A stretch of DNA of 16,637 nt from Chloroflexota bacterium (GCA_005881055.1 VBHW01000145.1:1-16637); one strand, 5' to 3'. Numbered from the stretch's first letter, positions 1-9,150 are shown. The notes: a model not told the origin generated them from the sequence alone. A program made the numbers and translations.

Positions 1-1
1 C

Positions 2-370
2 ATGCTGACTCCGATCGTCGTCGCCCTGAAGGACCTGCCGCTCGTGTTCGAGGAGGCGGCCGAGTGTCTCGGCGCGACCCGCTGGCAGACGTACTGGCGG
101 GTCGTCTTCCCGCTCATCGGCCCGGGCGTGAGCGCGGGGCTCATGCTCGCGTTCATCATCGTGTTCAACGAGTACCTCGTGACGCTCTTCGTCCACCCGG
201 TCGGCATCACGACGGCGCCGCTGCGCATCTTCAATCTCGTGCGGACGGCGGGCCTCCTGCCGACGACCGCGGCGCTGGCCGTGGTCATGCAGCTCATCTC
301 GTTCGGCTCGGTCCTCCTCTTCTTCCGGGTGTTCGGCACGCGCTACTTCAAGGGCACGTACCTCATCTGA
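2..370 (+). CDS. ABC transporter permease, PotC-like (5' truncated by window edge)
   Basis: This is the C-terminal part of an inner-membrane permease of a binding-protein-dependent importer. The first residues visible carry the EAA loop that docks the ATPase: EEAAECLGATRWQTYWRVVF, followed by PLIGPG. Two hydrophobic segments follow, at about residues 37-62 and 93-112 of the visible part. The stretch FNEYLVTLF, then TAPLRIFNLVRT, resembles the PotC branch (polyamine/Fe/thiamine-type importers). The ATG at position 2 is almost certainly internal, because an EAA loop normally lies far from the N terminus of such permeases, so the gene begins upstream of the window. The ATPase gene follows about 50 bases later on the same strand and in the same reading frame. 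The substrate cannot be told from the sequence; polyamine or another small organic solute is inferred from family resemblance. Confidence 0.85.
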   Translation: MLTPIVVALKDLPLVFEEAAECLGATRWQTYWRVVFPLIGPGVSAGLMLAFIIVFNEYLVTLFVHPVGITTAPLRIFNLVRTAGLLPTTAALAVVMQLISFGSVLLFFRVFGTRYFKGTYLI

Positions 371-421
371 TGGCGGTCAGAGTGCGCCGGATCCGATGAC
401 GCCGGCGATCGAGGCGCCCTG

Positions 422-1542
<1,121 letters not shown>

Positions 1543-1543
<1 letters not shown>

Positions 1544-1566
1544 CCGAGCCGGTCAGGGCCCTCGGC
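1543..1566. terminator. Hairpin between convergent ABC ATPase and HAD genes
   Basis: GCCGAG at 1543-1548 pairs with CTCGGC at 1561-1566 around a 12-base loop. It starts at the last base of the ATPase stop codon and lies before the HAD stop on the other strand, so it could end transcription from both sides. It has no T-tract. The call rests on position and symmetry only. Confidence 0.35.
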
Positions 1567-1574
1567 CGGCGCAC

Positions 1575-2300
1575 CTAGGCGAGGGCGACCTCGGCGAACG
1601 TCGCCATGTCGTGCGACGTGAGATCAGGCGTCGCCTCCGCGGGTGGTGTGGCGCCGAACCCCGGGCGACCGCTCCGTCGATCGATCCAGGCCGTGGCGAG
1701 GCCCAGCCGGCGGGCGGGCACGTGATCGTGGTAGAGGCTCTGGGCAACGTGGAGGATCCGGTCGGTCGGGGCCCCGATGCGCTCGATCGCGGCCCAGAAG
1801 TTGCGCGGGTCCGGCTTGTAGCTGCCCACCTGCTCGGCGGTCACCACCCACGTGAAGCGCGCGCCCAGGCGTGCCTCCGAGCGCGCGAAGAGGTCGTCGT
1901 CGCAGTTCGTGATGACGCCGAGCCGGAAGCGGCCGGCGAGCCGCGCGAGCGCGGCCGCCGAGTCCGTGAACGCCGGCCAGTCTCCGACGGACTCGCCGAA
2001 CGCGCGCACCTCGTGGATGCCCGGCTCGACACCGAACTCGCGACATGCGGCGGCGAACGAGCGGCCGGCGACGTCCCGGTAGCGCAGGTACGGAGGCTTC
2101 TCGGCCCGCGCCTCGTGGCGCGCGTACGCCTCGAGCACGGCCTCGTCCGGCGGTCTGTCCGACCGGCTGCCGAACGCCTTCCGAAAGCCGGCGGCGATCC
2201 CCGCCTCCCAGTCGATGAGCGTCCCGTAGCAATCGAACGTGAGGATCTCGATGCGGCCGAAGTCGAACCTCGCCATGACCCTCGTCGCAGCCGTGCTCAC
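1575..2300 (-). CDS. HAD-superfamily hydrolase, haloacid dehalogenase type II-like
   Basis: This is a cytoplasmic hydrolase of the haloacid dehalogenase superfamily. Numbered from GTG 2300 (241 residues), motif I is LTFDCYGTLIDW with the nucleophile Asp23. The second position of the usual DxD is Tyr, as in L-2-haloacid dehalogenases (FDAYGTL) rather than in phosphatases. Motif II is VITNCDDDL, motif III supplies the Lys in SYKPDPRNF, and the motif IV region is HVAQSLYHDHVPARRLGL. The cap region of about 80 residues follows motif I. Related proteins include 2-haloacid dehalogenases and many uncharacterised HAD hydrolases, so the substrate is unknown. Two starts are possible: GTG 2300, with a weak AGAGAA upstream, or ATG 2276 (MARFDFG). 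The gene is divergent from the antiporter gene 20 bases away and convergent with the ABC ATPase. Confidence 0.85.
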   Translation of the reverse strand: MSTAATRVMARFDFGRIEILTFDCYGTLIDWEAGIAAGFRKAFGSRSDRPPDEAVLEAYARHEARAEKPPYLRYRDVAGRSFAAACREFGVEPGIHEVRAFGESVGDWPAFTDSAAALARLAGRFRLGVITNCDDDLFARSEARLGARFTWVVTAEQVGSYKPDPRNFWAAIERIGAPTDRILHVAQSLYHDHVPARRLGLATAWIDRRSGRPGFGATPPAEATPDLTSHDMATFAEVALA

Positions 2301-2308
2301 GAGTTCTC

Positions 2309-2314
2309 TACACT
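2309..2314 (+). promoter_or_regulatory. -10 element TACACT of a probable leaderless promoter
   Basis: TACACT fits the TANNNT -10 consensus and ends six bases before the ATG at 2321. A transcript would therefore start at or next to the start codon. No Shine-Dalgarno is visible upstream of that ATG, and no -35 TTGACA-like box lies 17 bases further up. This layout is typical of leaderless genes in high-GC bacteria. Confidence 0.5.
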
Positions 2315-2320
2315 CGCCCG

Positions 2321-3481
2321 ATGGAGCATACGGCGCCCGCGATCCTCGAGATCGGCGCGGTCCTGCTCGTCGCGGCCGGTGCCGGGTGGCTGGCGCGCTT
2401 CGCCGGCGTGCCCGCGGTCGTCGGCTACCTCGCCGTCGGGCTCCTCATCTCCCCGTTCACGCCGGGATACGTCGCCCATCGCGAGCAGATCCAGCTCCTC
2501 GCGGACTTCGGCGTCGTCGTGCTCCTGTTCGAGGTCGGCATCGAGGTCGACCTGCTACGCCTGCGCCGCGAGCAGGTGGGCCTCCTGTGGGCCGCTCCCC
2601 TCCAGGTCGTCATCACGACGGCGATCGCCGGCGGCGCCGCGCGCGTCGCGGGCCTCGACTGGTTCGGGGCCGCGATCATCGGCCTTGCCGTCGCGCTGTC
2701 GTCGGGCGTCGTCATCGTCAACATCACCCGGAGCCGCCGGCGCACGACCGACCCGGCGACCGATCGCGCGCTCCTCGGCTGGAGCGTGCTGCAGGACGTG
2801 ACGGGCGTCGCGCTGGCGGCGGTCGTCCTCGCGCTCGGCGGCGGCTCGGACCGATCACCAGTCGTGGCGATCGCGGGACTCGTCGCGTTCGCGGTCCTCG
2901 CGGGGGCCGTCGCATGGGCGCTGCCGCGCGTGCTCGTGGCGCTGCGCGACCAGCACGACCTGTTCCTCATCGTCTCCGTCGCGACGGGCCTGGCCGTAGC
3001 CGGCATCGGGTCGGTCGCCTTCGGCGTGCCGCTCGCGCTCGCCGCGTTCGTGTCCGGCCTGGCGATCGCCGAGAGCCCCGATGCGGCCGAGGCGCGCCGC
3101 CGGCTGCTCCCCTTCCGCGACCTGTTCGCCGTCCTGTTCTTCGTCGCGATCGGGACGCTCATCGACCCGACGGCGCTGGCGGCCGGCCTGCCCTGGCTCG
3201 GTCTCGGTCTCCTCCTCGCCTCGGTCCTCGTCGGCAAGGTCCTCGTCACGTACGTGCTCGCCAGCCTCGCGAACCTCGCAGTCCATCGCGTCCAGCTCGC
3301 GGTCGGCCTCGGGCAGCTCGGCGAGTTCGGGTTCGTGCTCGCATCCGTGGCACTCGCGGCCCATGCAATCGGCACGGACGTCCATGCGGCGATCCTCGCA
3401 GCGGTCGCGCTGTCGATCGCCGTCTCAACCGTGGCGGTCCGGATCGTCCGCCGGCCGGAGCCGGAGCCGGTTGCCGCGTAG
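2321..3481 (+). CDS. Cation:proton antiporter, CPA2/KefB-like, membrane domain only
   Basis: This is a polytopic membrane antiporter of the monovalent cation:proton antiporter 2 family, exchanging Na+ or K+ for H+. The 386 residues are hydrophobic almost throughout, with about 11-13 predicted membrane segments. Family landmarks are VPAVVGYLAVGLLISPF near residues 30-46, VVVLLFEVGIEVDL at about 66-78, an LQDVTGV motif with Gln158-Asp159 at the ion-binding helix, and GQLGEFGFVLA from residue 331. Full KefB/KefC/YbaL proteins are about 550-620 residues because of C-terminal TrkA-N/TrkA-C domains; here the protein stops a few residues after the last helix, so nucleotide gating is absent. The start ATG is supported by the TACACT box six bases upstream. 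It is probably a single-gene unit ending at the hairpin at 3481-3513. The ion transported is not determined by the sequence. Confidence 0.9.
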   Translation: MEHTAPAILEIGAVLLVAAGAGWLARFAGVPAVVGYLAVGLLISPFTPGYVAHREQIQLLADFGVVVLLFEVGIEVDLLRLRREQVGLLWAAPLQVVITTAIAGGAARVAGLDWFGAAIIGLAVALSSGVVIVNITRSRRRTTDPATDRALLGWSVLQDVTGVALAAVVLALGGGSDRSPVVAIAGLVAFAVLAGAVAWALPRVLVALRDQHDLFLIVSVATGLAVAGIGSVAFGVPLALAAFVSGLAIAESPDAAEARRRLLPFRDLFAVLFFVAIGTLIDPTALAAGLPWLGLGLLLASVLVGKVLVTYVLASLANLAVHRVQLAVGLGQLGEFGFVLASVALAAHAIGTDVHAAILAAVALSIAVSTVAVRIVRRPEPEPVAA

Positions 3482-3513
3482 GCTCGCGCTCCGCACGTCG
3501 GACCCGGCGAGCC
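3481..3513. terminator. Two-part hairpin between convergent antiporter and SnoaL-like genes
   Basis: GGCTCGC at 3481-3487 pairs with GCGAGCC at 3507-3513. Inside it, TCCG at 3490-3493 pairs with CGGA at 3499-3502 around a CACGT loop. It sits exactly at the end of the antiporter gene and just before the opposing stop at 3527. It is likely bidirectional and has no T-tract. Confidence 0.45.
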
Positions 3514-3526
3514 CGCGCGAGGTGCC

Positions 3527-3922
3527 CTAGCCCGTCGCGGCGGGCTCCTCCATGAAGTGCTCGGTGAACTCCCGGCACCGGCCGTCGCCCGTCAGGCGGA
3601 CGAGCCACAGGTCGTGGTACGTCCGCGCCGGGCGATCCCTCGTCGCGGCGTAGCGCACGATGCACCTGGCGACCCCGAGGTCGCCCTCGACGGCGAGCGA
3701 GTCGCACTCCATCGCCCAGGTCGACGGGTCGTCCGGCTGGGCGAGCCAGCCCTCGACGATCGCGTCGCGACCGACCGCGCCGTCCTCCCAGGGGCGCCAC
3801 CGATAGACGGCGTCCTCGGTGAACAGGTCGGCGACCTGCCCGGCGTCGTTGCTCCGCCAGGCTCGCTCGTAGCGATCGATCCAGCTGTCGAGCGCCGCCA
3901 GGTCGGTCAAGGTGTCCGTCAC
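3527..3922 (-). CDS. SnoaL/NTF2-like domain protein
   Basis: This is a 131-residue single-domain protein of the cone-shaped alpha+beta barrel NTF2-like superfamily (SnoaL-like/DUF4440-like). The typical opening is a long helix, LDSWIDRYERAWRSNDAGQV, followed by the hallmark ADLFTEDAVYRW, a GRDAIVEGWL segment, and beta strands with YHDLWLVRLTGDGRCREFTE at the end. Such proteins may be isomerases, hydrolases or ligand-binding proteins, and the sequence does not tell which. The frame is open back to 3973, but GTG 3922 is chosen because GGAGGAGG (3928-3935) stands five bases before it. The upstream residues (MAYPRAML onward) look non-coding. It is divergent from the acyl-CoA synthetase and convergent with the antiporter. 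Confidence 0.8.
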   Translation of the reverse strand: MTDTLTDLAALDSWIDRYERAWRSNDAGQVADLFTEDAVYRWRPWEDGAVGRDAIVEGWLAQPDDPSTWAMECDSLAVEGDLGVARCIVRYAATRDRPARTYHDLWLVRLTGDGRCREFTEHFMEEPAATG

Positions 3923-3927
3923 GGTGT

Positions 3928-3935
3928 CCTCCTCC
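3928..3935 (-). promoter_or_regulatory. Ribosome binding site that fixes the SnoaL-like gene start
   Basis: On the minus strand GGAGGAGG lies five bases before GTG 3922. This is one of the strongest Shine-Dalgarno matches in the window and decides against the longer in-frame ATG at 3973. Confidence 0.7.
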
Positions 3936-4070
3936 GCTCCAGCCGGGCCCAGCATCGCGCGCGGATATGCCATCAGCCTGTCATGTATCGGCCGAGGTCA
4001 TCGTCGGGCCTTGGACGCCTCGCCGGCAAGGACACACCACGCCAGGAGGGCGGCCGACCCGGCGAGCGGG

Positions 4071-4076
4071 TAGGCT
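4071..4076 (+). promoter_or_regulatory. -10 element TAGGCT, probable leaderless start at ATG 4083
   Basis: TAGGCT fits TANNNT and ends six bases before the ATG at 4083, exactly the spacing seen for the antiporter at 2309-2321. No Shine-Dalgarno is present. That ATG is in frame 3, while the acyl-CoA synthetase body is in frame 1, so the promoter implies a frame change early in the gene. Confidence 0.35.
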
Positions 4077-4203
4077 TCGATCATGGCTGATCGCGACCGC
4101 TCCGCATCGGGAACGGCGAGCGGGGGCTCTGTCGGGACGTCGTGGGTGGCGACCAACGCCGCGCGACCTGGCCGAGAGCCGGCTGGCCGGCTTCCTCCGC
4201 TCA

Positions 4204-5790
4204 ATGCGCGAGCCGACGCTCGACGACCTGCAGGCGCGCGCCGAGCACGACCCCGCGTGGTTCTGGGGCGCCGCGGCCGACGATCTCGCGATCCCGTGGC
4301 AGCGCCGGCCGCGCGAGGTGCTCGACGTCTCGGGCGGCGTCGAATGGGCGCGCTGGTGGTCGGGCGGCCAGTTCAACTACGCGGCAGCGGCCATCGACGT
4401 CCGAGCCGCGCGGGACCCGGCCGGCCTGGCGATCGCCTGGGAAGGCGAGGACGGCCCGATCCGCCGGTTGACGAACGCCGACCTCAAGGCGGCCGTCGAC
4501 CGTGCCGCAGGCATGCTCGTCGCGCACGGCGTCGGGCACGGCGACCGGGTCGGCATCTTCCTGCCGATGCTCATCGAGACCCCGATCGCCGTCCTCGCGC
4601 TCGGCAGGATCGGCGCGATCTACACACCGATCTTCTCGGGCTACGGCGCGCCCGCGGTCGCCGCCCGGCTCCGGGACTGTGGCGCGACCGTGCTCATCAC
4701 CGCCGACGGCTTCCTGCGGAGGGGGTCGGTCGTCCGGCTGAAGGAGACAGCAGATGCCGCCGCGGCCGAGGCGCCGGAGGTCCGCGAGGTGCTCGTCGTC
4801 CGGCGCCTCGGCGCGCGGGCCGACCCGCTGCCGTGGGTGCCGGGTCGCGACGCGTGGTGGGAGGAGGCGCTGGCCGATCCGGCCGTCACGCCGCTCGCCG
4901 ACGCGCCGGAGACCGATCCCGAGACGCCGTACATGATCATCTACACGTCCGGGACGACCGGTCGTCCGAAGGGTGCCGTCCACGTCCACGGCGGGTTCCC
5001 GATCAAGGGCGCCCAGGACCTCGCCCACGATTTCGACCTCGGTCACGGCGACACGCTGTTCTGGTTCACCGACCTCGGCTGGATGATGGGGCCCTGGGCG
5101 ATCTCGGGAGCGTTGCTGCTCGGCGCCGGCCTCGTCCTGTACGAGGGCGTGCCCGATGCCCCCGGCCCCGATCGCCTGTGGGACATCGTCGAGCGCCATC
5201 GCGTCACGCACCTCGGCCTGTCCCCGACCGTCATCCGTTCGCTCATGGCCCACGGAACGGAGCCCGTCCGAAGCCACGATCGGTCGAGTCTCCGTGTCCT
5301 CGGCTCGACCGGCGAGCCGTGGAACCCCGACCCATGGTGGTGGTTCTTCCGCGAGGTGGGCGAGGGACGCTGCCCGATCGTCAACTACAGCGGCGGCACC
5401 GAGGTCAGCGGCGGCATCGTCGCCGGCAACCTCCTCTCCCCGATCAAGCCCTGCTCGTTCGCCGGACCGAGCGTCGGGACGGCAGCCGACGTGATCGGCC
5501 CCGACGGGGCGAGCCTGCGCGGGAGCGTCGGCGAGCTGGCGATCCGCCAGCCGCTGCCGGGGATGACGCGCGGCTTCTGGGGCGACCGGGAGCGCTACCT
5601 CGACAGCTACTGGCGGCGGTTCCCCGGCACGTGGGTGCACGGTGACTGGGCGCTCGTCGACGAGGACGGCTTCTGGTACATCCAGGGACGCTCCGACGAC
5701 ACGCTCAAGGTCGCCGGCAAGCGCGTCGGACCGCGGTCGCCCACCCCTCGGTGCTCGAGGCCGCGGCGATCGGCGTGCCCCACGACGTGA
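4204..5790 (+). CDS. AMP-forming acyl-CoA synthetase (Acs-like), N-terminal part; frame broken at the A8 motif
   Basis: This ANL-superfamily ligase activates a carboxylic acid to acyl-AMP and transfers it to CoA. Numbered from ATG 4204, the A3 phosphate loop YTSGTTGRPKG is at 247-257, the A5 motif NYSGGTE at 394-400, the A7 Asp in VHGDWALVDEDGFWYIQG, and the A8 hinge GRSDDTLKVAGKRVGP starts at 495. After VGP the frame runs into unrelated residues and stops at 5790. The family C terminus continues in frame 3 (next entry). In acetyl-CoA synthetase the A5 region is WWQTETGG; here it is SGGTEVSGG, so the Trp that closes the acetate pocket is Gly and a larger acyl substrate is likely. Family homology also extends upstream in this frame to about 4147 (GWRPTPRDLAESRLAGF), but no standard in-frame start exists there. 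ATG 4083, in frame 3, with its leaderless box, is the likely original start. Confidence 0.8.
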   Translation: MREPTLDDLQARAEHDPAWFWGAAADDLAIPWQRRPREVLDVSGGVEWARWWSGGQFNYAAAAIDVRAARDPAGLAIAWEGEDGPIRRLTNADLKAAVDRAAGMLVAHGVGHGDRVGIFLPMLIETPIAVLALGRIGAIYTPIFSGYGAPAVAARLRDCGATVLITADGFLRRGSVVRLKETADAAAAEAPEVREVLVVRRLGARADPLPWVPGRDAWWEEALADPAVTPLADAPETDPETPYMIIYTSGTTGRPKGAVHVHGGFPIKGAQDLAHDFDLGHGDTLFWFTDLGWMMGPWAISGALLLGAGLVLYEGVPDAPGPDRLWDIVERHRVTHLGLSPTVIRSLMAHGTEPVRSHDRSSLRVLGSTGEPWNPDPWWWFFREVGEGRCPIVNYSGGTEVSGGIVAGNLLSPIKPCSFAGPSVGTAADVIGPDGASLRGSVGELAIRQPLPGMTRGFWGDRERYLDSYWRRFPGTWVHGDWALVDEDGFWYIQGRSDDTLKVAGKRVGPRSPTPRCSRPRRSACPTT

Positions 5791-6071
5791 AGGGCGAGAC
5801 GATCGTCGTGTTCTGTGTCCTCCGACCGGGCGAGACGGACTCCCCGGAGCTCCGGGGGGCGATCGCCAGTCGGGTCGTCGCGGACCTCGGCAAGGCGCTC
5901 CGGCCGGAGACCGTCGAGATCGTCCCCGCGCTCCCGAAGACGCGCAGCGGCAAGGTCATGCGGCGGGTGGCGAGGGCGGCGTACCTCGGGATCGATCCCG
6001 GCGACGTGTCGGCCCTCGAGAACCCGCTCGTCCTCGACGCCATCCGGTCCGCGTCGCCGATCCAGGCCTGA
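5751..6071 (+). CDS. Acyl-CoA synthetase, C-terminal lid domain in a shifted frame
   Basis: This is the missing end of the same synthetase. The frame can be read as family sequence from about 5733 (AVAHPSVLEAAAIGVPHD) and continues through the A10 motif LPKTRSGKVMRR, whose Lys is the catalytic residue of the adenylation half-reaction. It is not an independent gene: the first in-frame start, GTG 5751, falls inside the conserved segment and has no ribosome binding site. Compared with relatives (VGPAEVESAAVAHP), the codons for about five residues, AEVES, are absent in both frames. The break is therefore a loss of about 16 bases rather than a one-base slip. Either the gene is inactivated or the assembly is wrong at about 5730. 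Confidence 0.75.
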   Translation: MLEAAAIGVPHDVKGETIVVFCVLRPGETDSPELRGAIASRVVADLGKALRPETVEIVPALPKTRSGKVMRRVARAAYLGIDPGDVSALENPLVLDAIRSASPIQA

Positions 6072-6080
6072 CCGCCGCCA

Positions 6081-6096
6081 GGGCGGCGCCCCGCCC
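6081..6096 (+). terminator. GC hairpin after the acyl-CoA synthetase
   Basis: GGGCGG at 6081-6086 pairs with CCGCCC at 6091-6096 around a CGCC loop, ten bases after the stop at 6071. It has no T-tract. The sequence around it is so GC-rich that chance symmetry is possible. Confidence 0.3.
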
Positions 6097-6206
6097 GCCT
6101 CCGGCGCGCGACCGAATCGGCACCGCCGCGCAACCGGACCGGCACCGATGCCCCCTCGTCCCGACCCCCCTGGCCCGGTCATGCTGGCCGCACCATTTGA
6201 CCAGGT

Positions 6207-6211
6207 GGAGG
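6207..6211 (+). promoter_or_regulatory. Ribosome binding site of glnA
   Basis: GGAGG lies 11 bases before ATG 6223. It supports this start against the upstream open frame (from 5815), whose residues are arginine- and proline-rich shadow sequence. Confidence 0.5.
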
Positions 6212-6222
6212 TGCCCCCACGC

Positions 6223-7680
<1,458 letters not shown>

Positions 7681-7692
7681 GCAGGTCGCTCC

Positions 7693-7721
7693 GGGAGGCT
7701 GGCCCACCAGGCCGGCCTCTC
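7693..7721 (+). terminator. Strong hairpin terminator after glnA
   Basis: GAGGCTGGCC at 7695-7704 pairs over all ten positions (one G-T) with GGCCGGCCTC at 7710-7719 around a CACCA loop, and two further outer pairs are possible. It begins 12 bases after the glnA stop. No T-tract follows. It is the most convincing stem in the window. Confidence 0.6.
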
Positions 7722-7790
7722 GGGCCACAACACCTCAATATCCCCCGGCTTCACGGCCGCGAGAGAGGCTTCCGTGGCCCGCCGCACAGG

Positions 7791-8903
7791 TCAGCGCGTC
7801 GCGCTCACCTCCGCGGGCGCCTCGACGGGGGCCTCGTCGGCCTCCTGGTGGATCGGCGAGATCGTCGGGGCCCGCTCGCGGAGCCAGAGCGGAGCGGGCG
7901 TGGCCCAGTACGTCGCGAGGGCGACGAGCCGGCCGGCGTACGTGGACCTGACGCGCTCGAACCCGCGCCACGCGGCGTCGGGCTCCTCGAGCGCGTAGCC
8001 CGCGGCCGCGAGACGACGGTACGCGTCGTCGAACGCCGTCCGATCGACCGTCGCGCCGTCGCCCACCAGCCCGAAGTAGTTGCTGATGTCCTCGACGAGG
8101 TGGCTCCCGACGCGCGTCGCGAGCTTGGCCGAGCCATGCGGCACGCCGCGGATCGTCGTCAGCACGAGGCAGGCCGCGTCGAGCACCGCGCCGATCGCGC
8201 TGATCCACGAGGCGTTGTCGTGGCTCGAGCGGAAGTAGCACAGGATCGGGTAGGCGACGTGGGAGTCGAGGACCTCGGCCGACCAGCGCTCCCAGTCGGC
8301 GAACAGCGCCGGCAGCTCCGAAACGAGATCGAGCTTGGCATACGCCTCGAGGAGGGTCACCGCTGAAGGCGGCGCCTTCGCCCGCGCCCCGAGCATGACG
8401 ACGAGGATCTCCCGCCGCTGGTATGACCCGTAGAGCGAGAAGATGAACGTGATCGCGAGCGCGACCACCCCGAGCCCGGTGGCACCGGCGAGGAGCGTGA
8501 CGAGCCCCGCCATCGGGCCAGCGATCGAGACGTCGGCCGAGCCGAGCGTCAGGACGGAGGTGCCCGCCAGGAAGATCGCCGAGATCGGGTCGGCCGGCGG
8601 CGGACGGAGCTCGCCGCGGACACCGTAGAGGACGAGGCCGTAGCCGACGACGAGCAGCGTGAGCCAGGAGACGAGGAGCAGGACGACGATCGCGGGCGCG
8701 TACGTGCCGAAGAACTGGTCCCGGGCGAGGCCGGTCTTGGCCCGCATCCCGACCGCGCGCCACGCGCGCCAGGTCGGCCCGACGAGGTAGCGGGCGAGCC
8801 TCAGCCGGCTCGGCGTCGGGCGGGGGACCACGATCGTCTCGAAGACGTCCCAGAGCACGAGGGCCAGGCACACGAGGCCGGCCAGGGAGGCGATCAGTTC
8901 CAT
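7791..8903 (-). CDS. Membrane protein with K+-channel-like pore loop and altered selectivity filter
   Basis: This is an integral membrane protein of 370 residues. Hydrophobic segments are at about 3-26, 69-93 and 131-158, and a re-entrant loop lies between the last two: ISAIFLAGTSVLTLGSADV at about 107-125. This is the layout of two-TM/pore-loop channels (Ion_trans_2: TM, P-loop, TM), but the filter TVGYGD reads TLGSAD (Thr119 to Asp124), with Tyr replaced by Ser and Gly by Ala. K+ selectivity would not be expected. A cytoplasmic domain of about 200 residues follows, rich in helices and unrelated to TrkA-N domains as far as I can see. ATG 8903 has no clear Shine-Dalgarno. The small CxxC gene ends 36 bases upstream on the same strand, so co-transcription is likely. 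The function is unknown; 'potassium channel family protein' would be the usual automatic label. Confidence 0.75.
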   Translation of the reverse strand: MELIASLAGLVCLALVLWDVFETIVVPRPTPSRLRLARYLVGPTWRAWRAVGMRAKTGLARDQFFGTYAPAIVVLLLVSWLTLLVVGYGLVLYGVRGELRPPPADPISAIFLAGTSVLTLGSADVSIAGPMAGLVTLLAGATGLGVVALAITFIFSLYGSYQRREILVVMLGARAKAPPSAVTLLEAYAKLDLVSELPALFADWERWSAEVLDSHVAYPILCYFRSSHDNASWISAIGAVLDAACLVLTTIRGVPHGSAKLATRVGSHLVEDISNYFGLVGDGATVDRTAFDDAYRRLAAAGYALEEPDAAWRGFERVRSTYAGRLVALATYWATPAPLWLRERAPTISPIHQEADEAPVEAPAEVSATR

Positions 8904-8939
8904 GACGAGCCGTCAGCTAACGGGATTGGCCGGAGCATG

Positions 8940-9137
8940 TCAACCTTCGGGCGCGCTCGCGTCACGAGGCTCAATGCGGATCTCCTCGTCGCAGGTGGCG
9001 CACTTGAAGATCCTGGCGCCGTGCTCCCACGCCCGCTCCGGGTCGTGATCGCTGGGATCGTGGTGCTCGCGGGGGCGCATCTCGGCCCAGTCCTTGCCGT
9101 GCGGGTGCATGATCCTGAAGTTGTTGAAGTCGATCAC
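8940..9137 (-). CDS. Small conserved-looking protein with CxxC and His-rich segment
   Basis: This is a 65-residue protein of unknown function. It opens VIDFNNFRIMHPHGKDW and continues with an acidic/His stretch, REHHDPSDHDPERAWEHGAR, then IFKCATCDEEIRIE. The Cys46-x-x-Cys49 pair between two beta-like segments resembles half of a zinc ribbon, and the nearby His residues could complete a metal site. GTG 9137 is chosen because AGGAGA (9145-9150) lies seven bases before it. The open frame continues far upstream to 11198, but that is antisense to two real genes and lacks coding character. The stop at 8940 is 36 bases before the channel-like gene, suggesting an operon. The name is not recognised, and the metal-binding role is an inference. 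Confidence 0.65.
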   Translation of the reverse strand: MIDFNNFRIMHPHGKDWAEMRPREHHDPSDHDPERAWEHGARIFKCATCDEEIRIEPRDASAPEG

Positions 9138-9144
9138 GGGGGCG

Positions 9145-9150
9145 TCTCCT
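9145..9150 (-). promoter_or_regulatory. Ribosome binding site of the small CxxC gene
   Basis: On the minus strand AGGAGA lies seven bases before GTG 9137. It is the main evidence that the reading frame starts here rather than anywhere in the long antisense frame upstream. Confidence 0.55.

Noticed and set aside
2239..3555. 438-residue plus-strand open frame over the antiporter
   Set aside because: Its composition is mostly Arg, Gly and Pro. The overlapping antiporter frame has clear membrane segments and family motifs.
3967..4146. N-terminal extension of the acyl-CoA synthetase from ATG 3967
   Set aside because: The residues are Arg/Pro-rich with no family similarity, and the start lies upstream of the likely -10 box at 4071. 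It is probably untranslated.
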